Part shown: piece by piece, positions 6,882 through 14,752 of the stretch
How positions within the stretch are numbered: position 1 is the first letter of the stretch
Layout: each line of letters starts with the position of its first letter
Assembly (NCBI GenBank): GCA_045637775.1
Contig: JAZUAC010000029.1
Span: forward strand, 1-21,343
Source of the DNA: UMGS172 sp045637775
Lineage (GTDB): Bacteria; Bacillota; Clostridia; Oscillospirales; Acutalibacteraceae
Length of the DNA stretch: 21,343 bases
Reading direction: 5' to 3'
The notes under the pieces: model-generated
What the model was told of the DNA's origin: nothing
The model's input: the letters and a program-made list of their open reading frames with translations, nothing else
Databases searched by the model: none
Made by a program: the position numbers and the translations under genes

Positions 6882-8057
6882 ATGAAAGTATTTGGCATAG
6901 TTGCCGAATATAATCCGTTTCACAACGGTCATATGTATCTAATTGACGAAGCAAAACGCCACGGAGCTGATGCTGTTGTGGTTGTCATGAGCGGAAACTG
7001 GGTTCAACGCGGAGATACCGCCGTTATATCCAAATTTGCACGCACAAAGCAAGCTTTGGAATGCGGTGTTGACCTAGTTGCAGAATTGCCCACCCATTGG
7101 GCAATGGCAACGGCTCAAAAGTTTGCTCAAGGTTCACTGGAGATACTCGAAAACATTGGTATTGACACACTTATATTCGGAAGTGAATGCGGTGATGTTG
7201 AAAGATTGATAAAAACTGCCTACTGTGTTCGTTCAAGTGAGTTTTCAAAAGTTATGCGTGAAAATCTTGACAACGGAATGACACCTGCCAAGGCACGCGA
7301 ATCGGCTGTTCAGACACTTTGCGGTAACGGAGAATTACTGCGATCACCCAACGATACATTAGCGGTTGAATACATCAGTGCCGCAAAATCGCTTAATTCA
7401 AAATGTAAATTCATTGCCGTCACTCGCCAAGGCACGGCACACGACAGTGATATTACTTCGGGTGAGTTTTGCTCGGCAAGCACTTTGCGCGAAATGATAC
7501 TTTCTAATAAATTGAGCGATGCAAAGAAATATATGCCCGAAAAATCGTTCGAGATACTTTACAATGAGTTTGAAAACGGCAGAATTTCGGACATTAAGAC
7601 ACTTGAAAAACCGATTCTGACCGCTTTGAGAACAACACAACCAAACGAATTGAAACAACTACCCGACATTAGTGAAGGTATTGAAAACCGTTTATTTTCG
7701 GCCGCAAGAATGAGCAGTTCTTTACCGCAGTTATTCGACTATGCCGCAACCAAACGATACACTAATGCACGCCTTCGCAGGCTTGTACTTTCAGCATTTT
7801 TAAAAGCAAAAGCAGAAGAAATACCAAATCATGTGCCCTATATCCGAGTTTTGGGATGCAACGCAGTTGGTGCCGAGGTTTTGAAATCGGCAAGAGAAAC
7901 CACGAAAATCCCTTTAATAATGCGTTCCACATCACTCAAAGACAATGTAGTTTTTGAATTTGAAACAAAAGCGAGTGACATCTATTCCCTATCCCAAGCC
8001 GTACCCGAGCCTTGCGGAAGTGAGTTTACAAACGGGATAATAGTTAAGAAGGATTAA
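6882..8057 (+). CDS. tmcAL: tRNA(Met) cytidine acetate ligase (TmcAL/YlbM)
   Basis: A 391-residue enzyme of the family that activates acetate with ATP and acetylates the wobble cytidine of elongator tRNA-Met (ac4C34). It opens with GIVAEYNPFHNGH (5-17), the nucleotidyltransferase motif with its HxGH-like HNGH. MSGNWVQRGD, ELPTHWAMATAQKFA and the late KRYTNARLRR stretch are typical of the family. I start at the ATG at 6882 because homologues begin with this motif; an in-frame start at 6843 would add 13 unrelated residues. The ribosome site is weak (GTGAG). It is one of only two plus-strand genes here. An acetate-using enzyme beside acetate kinase is notable, though the genes are divergent. Its last four bases overlap uvrC. 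Confidence 0.92.
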   Translation: MKVFGIVAEYNPFHNGHMYLIDEAKRHGADAVVVVMSGNWVQRGDTAVISKFARTKQALECGVDLVAELPTHWAMATAQKFAQGSLEILENIGIDTLIFGSECGDVERLIKTAYCVRSSEFSKVMRENLDNGMTPAKARESAVQTLCGNGELLRSPNDTLAVEYISAAKSLNSKCKFIAVTRQGTAHDSDITSGEFCSASTLREMILSNKLSDAKKYMPEKSFEILYNEFENGRISDIKTLEKPILTALRTTQPNELKQLPDISEGIENRLFSAARMSSSLPQLFDYAATKRYTNARLRRLVLSAFLKAKAEEIPNHVPYIRVLGCNAVGAEVLKSARETTKIPLIMRSTSLKDNVVFEFETKASDIYSLSQAVPEPCGSEFTNGIIVKKD

Positions 8058-9883
8058 GAAAAACTGAAATAAGTTATAATATTTTCGGCAATGTTTTTAG
8101 GCATTCCGGCATCAATCAACTGTTGCTCGGTCGCTTTAGATATTGCCGATATTGTTTTGAATTTTGCAAGCAGTTTTTTGGCTCTACTCTCACCCACACC
8201 CTCAATTTCGGTCAATTTCAAAACATGAGAATTTTTCGACCTTTGCTGACGGTGATAGCCGATAGCAAACCTATGCACCTCTTCTTGAATCGTGGAAACA
8301 AGTGTGTAAGCACTTCGATTTCCCTTTATTGCAATTTCATCACCGCCCGAGGTTATGGCGCGTGTTTTGTGCTTTGAGTCCTTGACCATACCAAAGACGG
8401 GCACTTGAATGTTCATTCGGCTTAAAACCTCAAGCACCGCCGACAACTGACCCTTACCGCCATCTAGCAAAATCAAATCAGGCAACTGTCCGAAGCCGTC
8501 CTCGGTTTCGGTATTTTTGTATTCGGTGAAACGGCGTTCAACCACTTCGGCCATTGAACGGAAATCGTCCTGCCCCGAAAAAGATTTTATTTTGAACTTG
8601 CGGTACGAAGGTTTATAAGGTTTGCCGTCCTTAAACACAACCATACCCGCAACATTATCCTCACCTGCGGTGTTTGAAATGTCATAAGATTCAATAAATT
8701 TAGGCGGTTTCGGCAAATTCAAAAGCCTTGCCAACTCATCAAGACCTGCAGTTTGACCCAAGTGTCGGCCAAGATGCTGTGCCAAGCGTTCCGAAGCATT
8801 ATTACGGCACATGGTTACAAGATGCTCTTGCGATCCGCGTTCAGGTACTGCAATCATAACATTTGTGCCTCGTTTTTCGGAAAGCCATTTTTCAAGCAAT
8901 TCCTTATCCTCAATATCACCGTCAACAGCAACACGAGGTGGTATATTATCACGCATGGTGTAATATCTGCGCAAAAACTCTGCTCTTGCAGATGCGAGGT
9001 CATCCTGCGAATCAATTATAAATTCTTCACGGTCACATAGTTTGCCATCTTGAAATTGGAATACCTCAAAGCAAGCGGCAGTATCAGCCGAAGCCAAGGC
9101 AATAATATCCTGCCTTTTATAAACCGAGCTATATATCTTCTGACGATCGTTGATTTTTTCAATAGCGGTAATTCGGTCACGCAATCTTGCCGCTTTTTCA
9201 AACTGCAGATTCTCAGCAGCTTTTTCCATTTCTTCACGCAAGACCGAAACCGACTGCGATGAACCACCCTTTAAGAAATCGACCGCTGATTTCACCGACT
9301 CACGGTACTCGGTCGCCGAAAGCTTACCGCAACAAGGTGCAGAGCAGTTCTTAATATGAAAATTCAAGCAAGGTCTACCCTTTTTGTTGATACACTCGGG
9401 AAAACTCTTTCCGCAGTGAGGCAAACGAAAGATTTTTCGCACCTCATCCACCGTTTGGTTTACCACAAAGCCCGAAACATAAGGCCCGATATACTCGGCG
9501 TTTTTATCATCGGTATCAAAAGAAGCCGAAACGGTCGGCCACTCACCCTTTGTGACCTTGATATAATGATACCCTTTATCATCCTTCAAAAGTATGTTGT
9601 ACTTCGGTTTATGTTGCTTTATCAAAGAGCATTCAAGCACCAAAGCCTCAAATTCACTGTCGCAGATGATATACTCAAAATCGAAGACATTAGAGACCAT
9701 TCGTCTGACCTTATCGCTATGTTGATTACCCGCGCCAAAGTATTGAGAAACGCGATTTTTGAGTTTTTTAGCCTTACCGACATAAATTATCTCACCCGAT
9801 TTTGCGTGCATAATATACACACCGGGTAACATCGGCAATTTCATCGATTTTTCGCGCAATCGCTTAATTCGCTCGTCGGTCAT
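8054..9883 (-). CDS. uvrC: Excinuclease ABC subunit C
   Basis: A full-length 609-residue UvrC, the dual nuclease of nucleotide excision repair that cuts on both sides of a UvrB-marked lesion. The N-terminal GIY-YIG nuclease (about 15-95) shows PGVYIM and IYVGKAK. Cysteines at 157, 164, 172, 180, 184 and 185 include those expected to bind the Fe-S cluster of UvrC. A UVR domain for UvrB contact is at about 215-250, the RNase H-like nuclease around ESYDISNTAGED, and tandem helix-hairpin-helix motifs lie at the C-terminus (EIEGVGESRAKKLL). AAAGGAG lies at good spacing before the ATG. The gene is last in the minus-strand series, and its stop codon overlaps that of convergent tmcAL. Confidence 0.97.
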   Translation of the reverse strand: MTDERIKRLREKSMKLPMLPGVYIMHAKSGEIIYVGKAKKLKNRVSQYFGAGNQHSDKVRRMVSNVFDFEYIICDSEFEALVLECSLIKQHKPKYNILLKDDKGYHYIKVTKGEWPTVSASFDTDDKNAEYIGPYVSGFVVNQTVDEVRKIFRLPHCGKSFPECINKKGRPCLNFHIKNCSAPCCGKLSATEYRESVKSAVDFLKGGSSQSVSVLREEMEKAAENLQFEKAARLRDRITAIEKINDRQKIYSSVYKRQDIIALASADTAACFEVFQFQDGKLCDREEFIIDSQDDLASARAEFLRRYYTMRDNIPPRVAVDGDIEDKELLEKWLSEKRGTNVMIAVPERGSQEHLVTMCRNNASERLAQHLGRHLGQTAGLDELARLLNLPKPPKFIESYDISNTAGEDNVAGMVVFKDGKPYKPSYRKFKIKSFSGQDDFRSMAEVVERRFTEYKNTETEDGFGQLPDLILLDGGKGQLSAVLEVLSRMNIQVPVFGMVKDSKHKTRAITSGGDEIAIKGNRSAYTLVSTIQEEVHRFAIGYHRQQRSKNSHVLKLTEIEGVGESRAKKLLAKFKTISAISKATEQQLIDAGMPKNIAENIITYFSFS

Positions 9884-9908
9884 AACGGTCTCCTTTCAAT
9901 AAAATTTT

Positions 9909-9932
9909 AATTAAAACAACCGTAAAACGGTT
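9909..9932 (-). terminator. Weak terminator-like hairpin between GNAT gene and uvrC
   Basis: A 6-bp stem (9918-9923 with 9927-9932) and a 3-base loop start within the GNAT stop codon. It is followed on the minus strand by GTTTTAATT. The stem is short, so it may only reduce read-through into uvrC. Confidence 0.4.
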
Positions 9933-10425
9933 ACACACTCAAATGATACGCCATTCGAGGAGATTTGCCCTCCCACGGAGCAAAAACATAAATCGTGCCA
10001 CAATATTTGAAGCCCAAATTGGTCAAAACCTTTTGCATAGTTATATTTTTCTCATGCGTATCAATTTTAACATTATTTGTGTACTTCAATGCAAGCTCAA
10101 CCGCTGCTTTTACAACGCCTTTAACCTTTCCCGAGGATGCAATGCGATGAATAACATAATAAGGTTCGTTGTTTAGCCATTCACCCTCAATTTCCAAATA
10201 TGTTTCATCGGGTCCAGATTCCATTAAGAAAACACCCTCAACCGAGCCATCACAATCAGCAACATAAAGTCGTCCTAGCTCAATATCCTCACGAATGAGG
10301 TGCTCATAAGGGTATTCTGTTCCCCATTGGTTGGGATTACCGTTTTGCCTCATGTATTCTCTGGCATTTGCATAGATTGCAAGACAACGGTCTATATCAC
10401 TTTTTAACGCTTTTCTTATTATCAT
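9931..10425 (-). CDS. GNAT family N-acetyltransferase
   Basis: A 164-residue single-domain GNAT enzyme that should move an acetyl group from acetyl-CoA to an unknown amine. It starts IIRKALKSDIDRCLAIY, the usual first strand and helix. The acetyl-CoA region is HRIASSGKVKGVVKAAVELAL (split: HRIASSGKVKG then VVKAAVELAL), followed by IDTHEKN and VLTNLGFKYCG, the typical 'N..M...l.k.GF' end. I choose the ATG at 10425, which has GGGAG five bases upstream. Starts at 10446 (GTG) or 10443 (ATG, overlapping the APH stop codon) would add seven or six residues. It directly follows the APH-like gene, so cotranscription is likely. The substrate cannot be read from sequence; an antibiotic is possible but unproven. 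Confidence 0.85.
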   Translation of the reverse strand: MIIRKALKSDIDRCLAIYANAREYMRQNGNPNQWGTEYPYEHLIREDIELGRLYVADCDGSVEGVFLMESGPDETYLEIEGEWLNNEPYYVIHRIASSGKVKGVVKAAVELALKYTNNVKIDTHEKNITMQKVLTNLGFKYCGTIYVFAPWEGKSPRMAYHLSV

Positions 10426-10442
10426 AAAAACTCCCAAATCCA

Positions 10443-11249
10443 TCACCCGAACACTTCTGCTGCGGCGACAATTTTCAATTTGTCACTATCAAGCTTATCC
10501 CTGCCATAAGCATCAAGGAAACGATCATAATAATTGTTGGTGTGCAGATTAAACCACAAAGTCCAGGTCGCCCAGAACAAATCAATATGCCTGTCACCCA
10601 CACCGCTGTTACCAAGGTCAATAAAGCCCGAAAAGCGCCAATTATCAAGCACAACATTCGGCAGGCAGTAGTCACCGTGAATCAACACTTCGTTTGTCAA
10701 AAGATGTTTACCCTCTTGAAGCACCTTATAAGCCTCCTCGGCTGAATGGTAACCAAAGCTATCGGGAAAATTTGATTTATCAAAATTATCGGTGCGATAG
10801 TTTTCCTCTGCTAATGCTATATATTCAGAAATTCTGTCTTTTACGAGACAATCGGAACACTCAGTTTCGTGAAGCTCACGCAGGATTTCGGCATAAGTAT
10901 CACAAAGTCTTTTAGGGTCATCAAGATAATGCCTAAAAGTGCAATCCTCACCCTTTACAGCTACGGTCAGCAACCAATCTTTATCCTCTGATATATAGTC
11001 AACAACCTCAGTACCAAGAGCCTTCTTATGGAAATAATCGGTCATTAAAGCCTCTCTAAAAAGAGTGCTTTTAGGTGCGGTTTTCAAATAAAACCCACAA
11101 TCTTTATCAATGAAATAAACCTTAGCCTCATGCGAACACGAACTATCGTAAACAGTACTATTATTTAAGATATTATTAAATCTTTCCGGTATTTCGTTAT
11201 ATGAATCAAGTTTAACTCTTTTCAAAGTATAATCCTCAAATCGTAGCAC
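10443..11249 (-). CDS. Aminoglycoside phosphotransferase (APH)-family kinase
   Basis: A 268-residue protein with a eukaryotic-kinase-like fold, most like the APH(3') group. Lys56 in FYLK and Glu66 form the ATP-binding pair. HGDYCLPN (191-198) is the catalytic loop with Asp193, and FIDLGNSGVGDRHIDL (209-224) holds the metal-binding Asp211. All key residues are kept, so it is probably an active kinase. The target may be an aminoglycoside or an ordinary metabolite. The longest frame uses GTG at 11249, seven bases after rlmD-like 1, with a poorly placed binding site. A TTG at 11225 has GAGG eight bases upstream and is a serious alternative (260 residues). The gene leads directly into the GNAT gene, forming a kinase/acetyltransferase pair. 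Confidence 0.82.
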   Translation of the reverse strand: MLRFEDYTLKRVKLDSYNEIPERFNNILNNSTVYDSSCSHEAKVYFIDKDCGFYLKTAPKSTLFREALMTDYFHKKALGTEVVDYISEDKDWLLTVAVKGEDCTFRHYLDDPKRLCDTYAEILRELHETECSDCLVKDRISEYIALAEENYRTDNFDKSNFPDSFGYHSAEEAYKVLQEGKHLLTNEVLIHGDYCLPNVVLDNWRFSGFIDLGNSGVGDRHIDLFWATWTLWFNLHTNNYYDRFLDAYGRDKLDSDKLKIVAAAEVFG

Positions 11250-11256
11250 TCTCTTT

Positions 11257-12420
11257 TTAAATTTTTTCGTTTTCGCATCTAACTAATTTCACAACACATT
11301 CAACATGCTCGGTGTGCGGGAACATATCAACGGGTTGTATTCTTCTCACTCTATACCCTTTTCTTGTCAAGAAAGAAAGGTCGCGTGCCAAGGTTTCGGG
11401 ATTGCAGGAAACATAAACAACTTTTTCGGGCGATAATTCAACCAAACAATGCAAAAATTCAAGGCTTGCACCGGCTCTTGGTGGGTCCATTATGACAACA
11501 TCGAAATTCTCACCCTTGCGTGCAGACTTTACCATAAACTTGCCTGCGTCATCCTCAAAAAACTCAATGTTTTTGACATTGTTCAGTTCGGCATTGACTT
11601 TGGCGTCATTTACCGCATCGGGGTTGAGTTCAACACCGACCACTTTGCCTGCTTTTTGAGAAGCAATTATACCGATAGTGCCCGTTCCGCAATAGGCATC
11701 AAGCACCTTTTCGGTGCCGTTAAGGTCTGCGAAATCAAGAGCCTTGTTATACAAAACCTCGGTTTGTGTTGGGTTTATTTGATAAAACGCTTTGGGTGAA
11801 ATTCTGAAACGGAAACCGCAAAGGTCTTCCTCAATATAACCGTTACCATAAAGCACACGGCTGTTTTCACCCAAAATAAGACTCGTGAACTTATTGTTCA
11901 CATTCTGAACAACAGTAGTAATCTCAGGATGGCGAGAAAGCAAAGCGTTGACAAACTGCGATTCTTTCGAAAACTCCATTTGAGCTGTTACAAGCACCAC
12001 CATAATCTCGCCGCTTGAAAAGCCTCTTTTAATAAGAACATGGCGCAAAAAGCCCTTCATTGTAACATCATTAAAGGCACGAAGCTTGAAGCTTTTGAGC
12101 AGTTTTCTGATAGTCACAATAATCTCATCGGCCTTTTCATCCTCGATAAGACAACTGTCAACGGGGACAATATTATGAGTTGACGATTGATAAACACCCG
12201 AAATTATCTCACCCTTGCGTTCACCGAAAGCCGCCTGCACCTTGTTGCGGTAATGATAAGGGTTTTCCATGCCGATAATCTCATTAACATGGTGGTATTT
12301 ACCCAATAATTTTATAACCTTGACCTGCTTAAAGCTCAACTGCTTTTCGTAGGTCAAATTTTGTATCTGACACCCACCGCATTTTTTACGGTGAGGACAT
12401 TTTAAATTCAATTCGCTCAT
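11257..12420 (-). CDS. RlmD/RumA-family RNA uracil-C5 methyltransferase, form without TRAM domain
   Basis: A 387-residue SAM-dependent RNA m5U methyltransferase. Four cysteines placed as for a [4Fe-4S] cluster are Cys8, Cys14, Cys17 and Cys90. The SAM loop is DAYCGTGTIG (240-249), DPPRAG starts at 311, the catalytic nucleophile is Cys338 in YVSCNPETLARD, and the general base is Glu373 in FPHTEHVE. Unlike its neighbour at 13021-14367 it lacks the N-terminal TRAM RNA-binding domain and starts straight at the cluster region. The family includes RlmD (23S U1939), RlmC (U747) and dual-site RlmCD, so the site cannot be told. GAGAGG precedes the ATG. The kinase-like gene ends 18 bases upstream and the APH gene begins 7 bases downstream. 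Confidence 0.9.
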   Translation of the reverse strand: MSELNLKCPHRKKCGGCQIQNLTYEKQLSFKQVKVIKLLGKYHHVNEIIGMENPYHYRNKVQAAFGERKGEIISGVYQSSTHNIVPVDSCLIEDEKADEIIVTIRKLLKSFKLRAFNDVTMKGFLRHVLIKRGFSSGEIMVVLVTAQMEFSKESQFVNALLSRHPEITTVVQNVNNKFTSLILGENSRVLYGNGYIEEDLCGFRFRISPKAFYQINPTQTEVLYNKALDFADLNGTEKVLDAYCGTGTIGIIASQKAGKVVGVELNPDAVNDAKVNAELNNVKNIEFFEDDAGKFMVKSARKGENFDVVIMDPPRAGASLEFLHCLVELSPEKVVYVSCNPETLARDLSFLTRKGYRVRRIQPVDMFPHTEHVECVVKLVRCENEKI

Positions 12421-12438
12421 ATTATCCTCTCAAACTTC

Positions 12439-12954
12439 TTAGAACAAATCAACATCAACATTGTATGTATCATCAATAAGTTTAAAGTTCACTTTATGTT
12501 CTTGGGCTAGTTCTAAAATACGGTTATTATCCCGAACCAAATCATCAACCGTGCAATCGTCAAACATCCGTTTTTCGATTACGCTTTCATATCTCTTTAT
12601 ATCATCAAAATGATTTTTGATATAATTTTCGGTCATTATAAGACAGATGTATTTTATATTTTCCAAATACTCATTTGTGAAACCAACCGCCCAATCAAAC
12701 GGAATATAACACCCTTCAACAATCAAATTTTGATTGTTTTCAATAGCTGTCTTTATCATTTCGCGTGCAATCGGCCACAGTAAATCGGTGAGTTCTTCGT
12801 CACTGCTGTATGGGGTGAGATTGGTGTTATTACTGCGAATCAATCCCATCTTCAAATGGTCTAAAGACAGATAAGGATATTTATATTTTTCAAGCAATTT
12901 TTGAGCAAGAGCCGTTTTTCCCGTGTGGGATGCACCTGTAATCAAAATAATCAT
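12439..12954 (-). CDS. Small P-loop NTPase, nucleotide/small-molecule kinase-like
   Basis: A 171-residue protein of unassigned function. It begins with MIILITGASHTGKT, a clean Walker A (GxxxxGKT, residues 7-14). YLSLDHLKMGLI follows, with Asp32 placed where small kinases bind substrate, and NLIVEGCYIP (76-85) fits a Walker B-like strand. Length and layout suit an adenylate/shikimate-kinase-like or zeta-toxin-like phosphotransferase. No lid region is obvious, and I cannot name the substrate. AGGAG precedes the ATG. It sits between two RlmD-family genes and upstream of an APH-like kinase and a GNAT enzyme. Confidence 0.75.
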   Translation of the reverse strand: MIILITGASHTGKTALAQKLLEKYKYPYLSLDHLKMGLIRSNNTNLTPYSSDEELTDLLWPIAREMIKTAIENNQNLIVEGCYIPFDWAVGFTNEYLENIKYICLIMTENYIKNHFDDIKRYESVIEKRMFDDCTVDDLVRDNNRILELAQEHKVNFKLIDDTYNVDVDLF

Positions 12955-12977
12955 TTATATCTCCTAAAAAGCCGAAA

Positions 12978-13007
12978 ATCATAATTTGCCCGACAATCAG
13001 TTTTGAA
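12978..13007 (-). promoter_or_regulatory. Possible internal promoter before the P-loop kinase gene
   Basis: On the minus strand, TTCAAA (13002-13007) and TATGAT (12978-12983) are 18 bases apart in the 66-base gap after rlmD-like 2. The match is fair only. It would give the kinase-to-uvrC genes a start of their own. Confidence 0.3.
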
Positions 13008-13020
13008 CTTATTAAACCTC

Positions 13021-14367
13021 TTACCGACTCAAAAGCACAACGGTTTCGACGTGTCCTGTTCTTGGGAACATATCAAAGGTTGCACACTTTACGGTATCGT
13101 ATCCCATTTCCTTGAACAGCTTGCAATCTCTTGCCAAGGTTGCAGGATCGCACGAAACATAGACAACTTTTTTCGGTGCAAAGTCCTGTGTTATAGTCTT
13201 TATAAGATCGGCATCGCAACCCTTTCTCGGAGGGTCAACTATGATAACATCGGGCTTTACACCGTCATTTTTAAGTTTTTCGGCAGCCTTGGCCGCATCA
13301 CCACAGAAAAACTCGGTATTCTCAAAACCGTTGATTTCAGCATTGAACTTTGCATCCTCAATAGCTTCGGGAATAATCTCAACGCCGATAATTTTCTTTG
13401 CCTTTTCGGCCATTGAAAGACCAATAGTACCTGCACCGCAATAAAGGTCAAGCACCGTTTTACCGTTTGGCTCGGCATACTCTGCCGCCTTTTCATATAA
13501 CTTTTCGGCAACATCGTGATTGACTTGATAGAACGACAAGGGATTGATTCTAACCTTTACGCCGCAAAGAATGTCGGTGATATGGTCATTTCCAAAAACG
13601 GTATGACATTTATCACCCATTATTACATTGGTTTTGGCCTTGTTGATATTAAGAACAACCGATTTAAGATTTTCACCAAAAACCGATTTCATACCATCGA
13701 TAAAGTCGCACAAATTCGGCAAACTATCACCATTTATAACAAGGCAAACCATTATTTCACGCGTTTGGACAGCTTTTCTGAAATAAATATGGCGGACAAG
13801 ACCTTTATTTAACTCCTCGTCATAAACCGAGATGTTGTTTTTAAGCAAAAATTCTTTGAAAACAGCAACAGCTTTAGAAAATTCTTCGGGTTGTAAAGCG
13901 CAATCGGGACAATCCACTACGCGGTGGCTATGTCCTGCAAAAAAGCCAATTTTAAGTTCACCTTTTTCCAAGTTCACGGGATACTGTGCCTTGTTGCGAT
14001 AACCAGACTCCGACAGACCGACAATAGGCTCAAATTCGGGCTCAACAGTACCGATTCTTTTAAGATTATTTTTGACATTGTTTTCTTTTATTTCGAGTTC
14101 CTTTTTATAATCAATATGACGGAAACTGCATCCTCCACACTTGGGGTATGAACCGCAATTCGCATCAACACGGCACTCTGAAGGAGTGATGATTTTAGAA
14201 ATTTTGGCAAAAGCACAGTTGGGTTTAACCTTCAAAATATGTGCCTCAACCTCATCACCGGTAACAGCGGAATCGACAAAAACAGTCAACCCATCGCACT
14301 TGCCGACACCGGCACCGAGTAAGGTTGTGTCAATAATTTTTAAATTGATTAAATCGTTCTTTTTCAT
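13021..14367 (-). CDS. rlmD: RlmD/RumA-family 23S rRNA uracil-C5 methyltransferase with TRAM domain
   Basis: A full-length 448-residue m5U methyltransferase. The N-terminal TRAM RNA-binding domain is at about 1-58. [4Fe-4S] cysteines are Cys71, Cys77, Cys80 and Cys156. The SAM loop is DLYCGAGTIG (306-315), with DPPRKG from 377, nucleophile Cys405 in YVSCDPATLARD and base Glu440 in FPRTGHVE. This is the standard RlmD-type architecture. Which rRNA uracil it methylates is uncertain, since Gram-positive homologues may act on U747, U1939 or both. AAAGGAT precedes the ATG. The gene is first of the minus-strand series running to uvrC and divergent from the DUF378 gene, with only 64 bases between. 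A second paralogue lies 601 bases beyond its stop codon. Confidence 0.92.
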   Translation of the reverse strand: MKKNDLINLKIIDTTLLGAGVGKCDGLTVFVDSAVTGDEVEAHILKVKPNCAFAKISKIITPSECRVDANCGSYPKCGGCSFRHIDYKKELEIKENNVKNNLKRIGTVEPEFEPIVGLSESGYRNKAQYPVNLEKGELKIGFFAGHSHRVVDCPDCALQPEEFSKAVAVFKEFLLKNNISVYDEELNKGLVRHIYFRKAVQTREIMVCLVINGDSLPNLCDFIDGMKSVFGENLKSVVLNINKAKTNVIMGDKCHTVFGNDHITDILCGVKVRINPLSFYQVNHDVAEKLYEKAAEYAEPNGKTVLDLYCGAGTIGLSMAEKAKKIIGVEIIPEAIEDAKFNAEINGFENTEFFCGDAAKAAEKLKNDGVKPDVIIVDPPRKGCDADLIKTITQDFAPKKVVYVSCDPATLARDCKLFKEMGYDTVKCATFDMFPRTGHVETVVLLSR

Positions 14368-14431
14368 AAATTATCCTTTGAATAAAAAAGTATCTTCAGT
14401 CAAAAATAAACTCGAAAAGGAGTGATAAAAA

Positions 14432-14674
14432 ATGTTTGATAAACTGTGTCTTATTCTTTTAATCATCGGCGGACTCAACTGGGGCGGAATCGGACTTTTC
14501 CAGTTTGACCTAGTTGCATGGATTTTTGGCGGTCAGGATGCTCTTTTGAGCCGAATCGTTTACACACTTGTTGCCCTTTCGGCAGTTTGGTGCATTTCGC
14601 TTTTGTTCCGCGACAACACCGAAGCCGGAGACAGTAACGATATGGATATGCCTATACCCGGCGGTTCGCGCTAA
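14432..14674 (+). CDS. DUF378 family small membrane protein
   Basis: An 80-residue membrane protein of unknown role. It opens with FDKLCLILLIIGGLNWG, the DUF378 hallmark, then GLFQFDLVAWIFG and an 'LSRIVYTLVALSA' second helix. Two transmembrane segments (about 5-25 and 40-60) are followed by a short acidic, Pro/Gly-ending tail that should be soluble. AAAGGAGTG lies at good spacing before the ATG. It stands alone on the plus strand between the divergent rlmD and the convergent ygiQ. I see no consensus promoter in the 64-base gap upstream. Confidence 0.88.
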   Translation: MFDKLCLILLIIGGLNWGGIGLFQFDLVAWIFGGQDALLSRIVYTLVALSAVWCISLLFRDNTEAGDSNDMDMPIPGGSR

Positions 14675-14687
14675 GAACCCGTCAATC

Positions 14688-14726
14688 AAACACTAAGTGT
14701 TTGCCAGCCCCCTTTAACAAGGGGGC
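14688..14726. repeat. Two adjacent hairpins between DUF378 gene and ygiQ (repeat or terminator)
   Basis: The first hairpin is an AAACAC/GTGTTT palindrome (14688-14702). The second is a strong 8-bp GC-rich stem (14707-14714 with 14719-14726) with a TAAC loop. Neither has a proper T-run on either strand, since CTTT is the best on the plus side. It may end both convergent genes weakly, or be a dispersed palindromic repeat of the kind common in clostridial genomes. Only a genome search can decide. Confidence 0.55.
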
Positions 14727-14752
14727 CTTTAAACGATATAGATATAATGTTA

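Noticed and set aside
9931..11249. A mobile resistance cassette formed by the APH and GNAT genes
   Set aside because: No transposase, integrase, attC-like site or inverted repeat flanks them, and spacing and style match the surrounding genes.
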